A DNA stretch of 64,000 bases, taken from the NCBI GenBank assembly GCA_033032865.1, contig JAWHQI010000068.1, positions 5,766,001-5,830,000 of the forward strand. The letters run 5' to 3'. Origin of the DNA: Dactylorhiza incarnata (taxonomy: Eukaryota; Streptophyta; Magnoliopsida; Asparagales; Orchidaceae). The position numbers and the translations under genes were made by a program. The notes beneath the pieces were generated by a model. The model ran no database searches and was not told where the DNA came from. It worked only from the letters and a program-made list of their open reading frames with translations. Positions 57,649-64,000 of this stretch are shown one piece after another (position 1 is the stretch's first letter; each line of letters begins with the position of its first letter).

Positions 57649-60600
57649 TATCCCATCATTTGCATGAAGTAGAAATCAATTAAAATGAAATACACAAATT
57701 TCTACTTCATGATGTGCTTTAATGTTTTTTCTATCTTTTTCTTTTTGTGTTCTTTTTAAACTATCATGCCATGGCCATCCTATATAGTATTGGAAATATG
57801 ATTTTATCTCATAAAGCTTAATGAGTTTATAAATCATTTTTGATCAAAATTCAAAATCATATTTTATTTTGATGACCCATCTTTTATTCTTATATTCATT
57901 ACTTCTAAATATCTTATATTATCCATTTGAATCAAACTCTAAATTTGTTATAAGATATTTCAAATTAAATCCGGTTATCAGATTTTTAGCCTTCACCAAC
58001 AAGTGGATAAAATTCTGAATTTGCTATGAGATACTTATCTAAATTAAAAAGAAAAACACATAAGACATATTGAAAGATTAATTGTCATAAATATTGATGC
58101 CATACGCACCACCATGATCTATTGATATCTTTTTCATATCAAGAATCATCTATCACATTTTATATAATGATAATTGGTATTATAATTGCTTACTATGGTT
58201 GGTATATTATGTGTGTATTGTGATTTATTTCTAGTTTAGACATTTGAATCATTTTGATATCAAATCAAATAGAATTGTCACTCCATTCTAGGTATCTAAG
58301 TTGAAACACAATCAAACTTTGGCATAACATTAATCTCAAATTTATCATACTAACATTGTCACCTAAAGAATATTTATATCTATGTTAGGTTTTATATGTC
58401 AGGGCATATCCATGTTACTATTTGCATGAACATTACTCCTTGTTCACCGAAACCATGCATATTTGATTTGTTCAAACATGATATCTTGGGTTTTCATTTC
58501 CTATTTTTTTAAGTTATAAGCACAAGTCTCTAGAAAAGTCAAAATGAAATCATAAGTAAATATATCTCATGCAATGATTATTTTGTCAAGTATATAAGAA
58601 TTCGCTAACGTTTCATGCAATTTGGACCATCCAAAACATCTCCTAAAAATCTGCAACTTCAGCATGGAACTACTATTGGGACACCTAATCAAGTTCAAGT
58701 ATCAAAATTTTCAAAACCCTAAAAAATCACTTACTGTTTCCCGCGCTAGCGCTAGCGCCGGCGCTAGCGTCGAGTTTCGAATTTTTGTGTTTTTAAAATT
58801 TCTAAAAATTCCTAAAAATATTTTGATCTATATTTTCTACTTAGTTTTTGCACTTCTGTGTTTCTTTATTTTTTGAAAAATCAAATACAAAACTACAACA
58901 ACCAAATTACAAAAAATATGTTTTGTTTTTTCGCTTGTGTTGTTTCCATTGTTTAAAGTTCATCTTTATGCAAAAATCAAATACAAAAACTGCAAAAGCA
59001 AAAATTACAAAAATATGTTTTTATTTGTAAAAATCAACTACAAAAATATAAAACAAAACAAATACAAGTATCAAAATTATTCTTCTTAACTTTTCTATGT
59101 ATCTTGCGAAAGGGTGATTTGGGCTATCATCCCATCATATCACCTAGTACCGGGCGAACCACTCACAAGGTAGCCCTCGGGAAGTCCAAGATCAATTTTA
59201 TGAGTTCAAACTTTAAATAAAAATTACTCTTTAAATATATCAAAAATATTGTATGAACTTTATTGAAAATCAAGCATGATTTAATCTATTATTTACAACT
59301 TCTATAATGTTGCAATTTATCTTTTCAAACTACTTTGAACATTGCCTTCATCATGCTTTGATACATCTACTAATATGTGCATAATTTATATTGAAAAAGT
59401 TGTGTAGAACTATACGTAGCATGCCTCTAAGTATGAGTAATGTTTTATGTTTGATAATGATCGCAATTCACTCACTTATTTTGGCATTGTCTACTTATGT
59501 GTTTAATCTAAGAATGTGTGTGTATGTTTTGTAATAGTACAATGAATTAAAATTGCACAAGTATCTTACCTACACAACCTTTATTTGCACTTTTAAAAGT
59601 TAAGAAAAGTGGTTATCTTTTTCATAAATTATATAGGTTTGCAAAACAAGTGTATTCGGAGAACTTTGTACAAAACAAAATCATAAAATAAAGTGACAAA
59701 GATAACTCCACCAAGCACTACTTGAACCTCCTGATAAGTCTTAATAAGCGTTGTGAGGTTGAGCACCTTGGAAAGAATAATAAAGTATCTTGTGCAAACC
59801 ATAACTTTCTTTCAAAATAAAAACCACTTATTCTTAAGTACACCGGATCACAATAAAAATCAATCTTGAAGAATAAAACTATGTGATCCCCCAAGCACTA
59901 CTTTGCACCCTGATAAGTCTTGATGAGCATTGTGTGTGCAGAGCACCTTGGTAGTTGTACATTTTTCTTTGTGCATTGAAGTGAGTAGAAGTAAAATTAT
60001 TTGTATTTTATTGTGCTCTTTACTTTACATATTACTTGTATTTTTGATTACCACATTTGTTTACTCTATTCAAAATACACTTTTATGCACATCATTATCT
60101 TCCATAACACTTCTTCTCATGAGTATTGGATCCTAATGCTAATTCTATACTACTCTTTATTTATGAAATGCACTAGATAACCTAGCATGCTTTCTACAAT
60201 GTTTGGTATGTTTTGAAATTGTGAATTAAAGTAACATTGTAGTGATCTCTTTTCGATAAGATTATTTCATGCTTGGTTACTGTATTATCAAAACAAAAAT
60301 TTTAAATGCAAAATGATTTACAAAAACATCTTCTTTTTGAAATTGAACTCATATATCTTTTTATGAACCATCATTGATTACCATAAGATATTTTTTGTAC
60401 TTCTGTATGTCTTCCGCATCATAACCATATAATTGTTTTACCTTGCACTTTAATACTTATTTAAAATCTTTTATCTTGTGTGCATCATCACTTGAATCTT
60501 CAAATTCCTTTATTGCAACAAGTGGTAGACTTGCTTGGTAAACTTTATATTGGTTGAATTTTTTTTTCTTATAACTCTGATCTATTTCTATTCTAAATAC

Positions 60601-61634
60601 TCCTCCAACAAGTGAAATATTGCTTATAAACATCTCTTTTTAACTTAAACTCTTATTTAGTATTATGATGTTTCTTTTTCGAAATCTTCCGCAATAGTTA
60701 AACTCTGATTCATTCATGAATTTCAATATAGCTATGTGATTTTTATTTCAAAAATTCAAATAAAAATATAAACCCATATGCTTTGATATTTCCCATTATA
60801 TTTAAATGCTTAATGTTTCCAATAATTGTTATCCATGACTTCATTTCTCACCATAGCAGGGGCGTAGGGTTGGAGACATTAGATAACCTTATCTCTAGTC
60901 ATGTCTTGTCCTTAACCGGGGAGGGTTCCAGTGGGGCCTTGCGAGGCACTGGGGGGAAAGAGTGCTAGGTTAAGTTTTTGTTTAGTGTTTGCATATGGGA
61001 TTAACACCCCAACCTACGGCATGTTTGCAGCTCCTCATGCCCATCCGTCACTTAGTACGGGGCTAGGGTGATGACATATTGTCTGGGTAGATTGATTACT
61101 TGGAAATCATGATTTTTTTTGGCTTAAAACTCTTTTTAAAGGGAAAATCATTATTTTTTGCTTAAACTCTGATATATAAAAGGGGGAGAACTACAAACAA
61201 AAGGGATAAAATAAGTCATAACTCTGATCATTTTCAATGAAAGACAAGTCTAAAACTCCTTATCATTTACTTAAAAAGCTCGATCATGCCTTCTCTTTTA
61301 ATTACACATTTTTAGTGCTCTGTTTCCCTACCCACTTTTGCTAATAACAAAGGGGGAGAACTAACATGATAAAATGCAAAAGGGGGAGAACTAACATGAT
61401 AAATATAACCCGCTATCAAAAACCCAACATGACAAATTAAGATGATAGCTTACATATTAGGGGAGCATTCACTTAGGGGGAGCATGTATTTAGGGGGAGC
61501 AAGTCTAACATGCTAGAATCAATTATTATCCTAAGTCATCACTCTCACACACACACAAGTACAGTTTCATCATGCTTATCTATTAATGCTTTGATTTATA
61601 ATTAATGGATTTGTTATTATCAAAAGGGGGAGTT
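57649..61634 (+). other. Non-coding AT-rich interior of the copia element
   Basis: No pol similarity in any frame. A palindromic cluster GCGCTAGCGCTAGCGCCGG sits alone at 58743-58775, matching the LTR motif. A direct repeat with CCAAGCACTACTT and GAGCACCTTGG occurs at about 59710-59775 and 59888-59955. Near the 3' end (61180-61640) the tract AAAGGGGGAGAACTA recurs, with further GGGGGAGCA copies, ending in the polypurine tract before the LTR. Confidence 0.7.
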
Positions 61635-62750
61635 TGTTGGAACATGGTCTTCCACATCTCCTAGGTTTAAGAATAACAAATCTTATGTGTAGTTGATCTT
61701 GTGTGTTCAAGTGTGCAGGTTAACATAGTCCATATGACTCAAGGAGTACTCATGATGACTGCCCCCAAAATTGAGGCCAAAATTTGAACAAGCTCACTAG
61801 CGCCGGCGGTAGCGCCGGCGGTAGCGATAGCGCCCGGCGCTAGCGTTGATTAGCACGATTCCGGCATCATTTTTAGAAGGAGCTAGCGCCCGGCGGTAGC
61901 TACTAGCGCTGGCGGTAGCATGGCGCACAAGAGGCATGGAGCAATATGTTGCCACGGATTGAAGATCCTGCCGCGCAAAATGTTTCCTAATCCGGGCTAG
62001 CGTCGGCGGTAGCGCTAGCGCCGGCGGTAACGTAAAGGCTATAAATTGGATGTTTTGGCTCCGAATTCTTCATCCTCCGCCAATCCCAAACTCCAGAGCT
62101 TCGTGCCACAGCAGAGAGAGGAAGATTCAGAGCGATACTCCCACAATTCCATAAAGCCTTAAGGAGATCCGTGGAGAAGATTTCAACACGCGTCATCATC
62201 GTGACGAAAGGCTGCATCGACTACGATCATACTCTGCGGGCCTTCGTCCACTTCTCCAAGAGATCCACATAGAGGGAGTTTTTATATTATTGTCTTTTCA
62301 TTTCATATCTTTTCTGTAAATGGTAGTGAAATCGCCTCGTGTTGGCGACTAGGTCTGGGGTAGGACTTAGGGCTGAAATTTGCCTCGTGTTGGCGACTAG
62401 ATCTAGGCTAGGTCTAGGGGGTGCTCGAGGCCTTTCTGGGGATAGATTGGCTAGAGCAGCTTGAGGCCGTATCTGGGGAGAGATCGGCTAAAGCCAACCG
62501 GTTCATGAGGATACGAGTCGGTATAGAAAACGAAAAAAAAAAATTTATTAGTCGCCCCCGATTTCTAGCGTCATAGAAATCAAGTTTTGTAAAACATTAT
62601 TTGATATTAATAAAGCTTGTCTCTCTTTTTTGTTTTACTTGACTTCTTGTTTTATTATTGCAATATTCCAAAGTTTTCTAAATAAAATCTAAAGTTTTTG
62701 AAAACCCTTATTCACCCCCCCCCCCTCTAAGGGCGCCGACCGATCCAACA
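61635..62750 (+). repeat. 3' LTR of the copia element, with palindromic promoter module
   Basis: Pairs with 54993-56094; one extra palindromic unit makes it slightly longer. Palindrome array 61796-62036, then TATAAATT at 62040-62047. Ends GATCCAACA after the C-run. Confidence 0.93.
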
Positions 62751-62839
62751 AAGTATCTGTACATGTATGTTCTGAACCAAGCAGAGTAGTCTTATTGTAA
62801 GGTTAAGTTTTGATTGTAGGTTTTTGCCTTTTAGCACAA

Positions 62840-64000
62840 ATGGTGTGTAAGCGAGTCGCGACTAGATTGACTCCTCAGTCGGAGGGCGAGTCGTCCGGAG
62901 CGCAGAGTGATGCTTTGATCGAGAGTCTACGCCAGAGCAATGAGGCTCAGACGAGGCAAATGGTTGCGATGCAGTCGCAAGTTGAGGTGTTGTTGTCTGC
63001 CGGTGCAAGGCAACAAGCCGTGGTGCAGGCCCCCGTAGTAGAGCAGACCTTACCTACCCCTCCTACTCCCCGGGTACCCATAGTAGCAATACAGCTGGAA
63101 ATGAATTTCATTTCACACTTTTAGAGATTGGGACCTCCCTCGTATGATGGACGAGCCGACTTTGTGGCCTTGGACGATTGGATTATAACCATGGAGGAGA
63201 AGTTCTCGTATTCATAGATCGCCGCATACCAAAGATTGATGATTGTCGCATACCAGCTAAAGGGCCTCGCAAAGAGCTGGTGGTTAAGAGGGAAGGAAGA
63301 CCTTACTGGAGCATGTACGTGGGAAACCTTCAAAGGGATGATGATAAGGAAGTTCCTGTCGTCGGTGGAACAAGACCGGTTAATGAATGATTTCTTGCAT
63401 CTGAAGCAGAGACAGCTCTCGGCGAGTGAGTATGAAATAGAGTTTTGCAAGTTGAGCAGGTTTGCTCCGGCCTTGGTAGCCTTGGAAGAAGGAAGAGTAA
63501 AAAGATTTCTGGGTGGTCTCCGCAGTGACATCCAGCAGCTGGCCAGTGCGTACAGGTCGGAGAAGCACGCCGAGGTAGTAGAGGCAGTGCTGAAGGTTGA
63601 GGCAATTGATAATGCCAAGAATCGAGGATCAATAATGAAGAAGGGAAAGAGAAAGGCCCAAGAAGAAGGGAATTCTGGTGCACCTGGCTCGGTCTTGAAG
63701 AAAGGAGGTGGTGAGGTCTGCAGTTTCTGTGGCCGCTCTGGCCATCAGTTTGAAAAGTGTTTCAAGAGGAAAGGAGTTCAAAAGCAGCAGCGTGTGCTGG
63801 CAATTCAGGGTGCTCCGAAGGGAGAGGTGCTTTGCCCGTTGTGCAAGCAGAAGGGGCATGATGCGTCCCAGTGTTGGACCAAGGAGAAAGTATGCTTCCA
63901 GTGTGGACAGAAAGGGAACATGAAGTTTCAATGCCCGCGAGTTCAACCCCCGTTGCAGCAAGTTCCGCTTCGAGCCTTGCCGCCGCCGCAGCATCAGGAT
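62840..64000 (+). pseudogene. gag: Chromovirus gag, open at the window end
   Basis: Starts MVCKRVATRLTPQSEGES. The capsid-type domain is seen after the first stop: RLGPPSYDGRADF, AYQLKGLAKSWW, FLSSVEQDRLMNDFLHLKQ and the RFAPALV region. Three zinc knuckles follow: CSFCGRSGHQFEKC (~63719), CPLCKQKGHDASQC (~63835) and CFQCGQKGNMKFQC (~63898); in the third the conserved His reads Asn. In-frame TAG stops at 63122 and 63215 are both plausible Gln-to-stop changes. The rest is open to position 64000. Gag would bind and package element RNA; this copy is interrupted. Confidence 0.9.

Larger units (their letters stand above)
54993..62750 (+). mobile_element. Non-autonomous SIRE-like copia element
   Basis: LTRs 54993-56094 and 61635-62750 are flanked by the perfect duplication AAGTA (54988-54992 and 62751-62755). 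Primer-binding site TGGTATCAGAGC (56097-56108), a gag remnant, about 4 kb of AT-rich non-coding DNA, and a polypurine tract AAAAGGGGGAGTT. No protease, integrase or RT. Confidence 0.93.
37931..64000 (+). mobile_element. Second Ty3/gypsy chromovirus (Del/Tekay type), 5' part
   Basis: LTR start TGTAACGGCCC at 37931, LTR end and tRNA-Met-type primer-binding site TTGGTATCAGAGG at 54391, leader, then gag from 62840 to the window edge. Two nested insertions (39137-52875 in the LTR and 54993-62750 in the leader) are bounded by exact duplications, so removing them rejoins the element. Without them the visible part is about 4.6 kb. Its pol and 3' LTR are right of the window. Confidence 0.8.

Overview
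The window is a piece of intergenic heterochromatin from a flowering plant genome. It holds no recognisable host gene. Every coding remnant belongs to an LTR retrotransposon of a plant lineage: Ty3/gypsy chromovirus, Tat and Athila, and Ty1/copia of the SIRE type. Primer-binding sites (tRNA-Met and tRNA-Asp types), polypurine tracts and TG...CA termini confirm this. Species cannot be told from the sequence.

The layout is deep nesting. Five complete insertions have exact 5-bp target duplications, and a sixth copy lies inside one of them, also with an exact duplication. From left to right: a decayed chromovirus (pol plus 3' LTR, 1-5038) interrupts the integrase of a Tat element whose remaining pieces are 5039-7423, 23133-25193 and 31739-34803. 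That Tat element is also interrupted by a minus-strand SIRE-like element (7424-23132, duplication AAAAG) and by a plus-strand Athila-like element A1 (25194-31738, TATAA). The SIRE-like element is itself interrupted by a small GC-rich Tat-type derivative (12095-17986, GTGAT). The Tat element sits in the gag of a minus-strand copia element whose 5' LTR ends at 36610. From 37931 to the window end runs a second chromovirus. Its LTR is split by Athila-like A2 (39137-52875, minus, ATTTC), which contains Athila-like B (42583-49863, minus, GGTAC). Its leader is split by a copia element (54993-62750, AAGTA), and its gag begins near 62840.

Most of the complete insertions lack reverse transcriptase and integrase. 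They keep a gag, a zinc-knuckle ORF or an accessory coiled-coil ORF, so they must have moved with enzymes supplied by other elements. The Tat element carries two antisense genes downstream of pol, with their own TATA boxes and spliceosomal introns.

The most striking pattern crosses families. In nearly every LTR here, a cluster of short, family-specific palindromes lies just upstream of a CTATAAAT-type TATA box. In two elements the same palindrome also stands in front of the internal promoter of an accessory gene. This looks like an element-specific promoter module, possibly a target of element-encoded or host factors.
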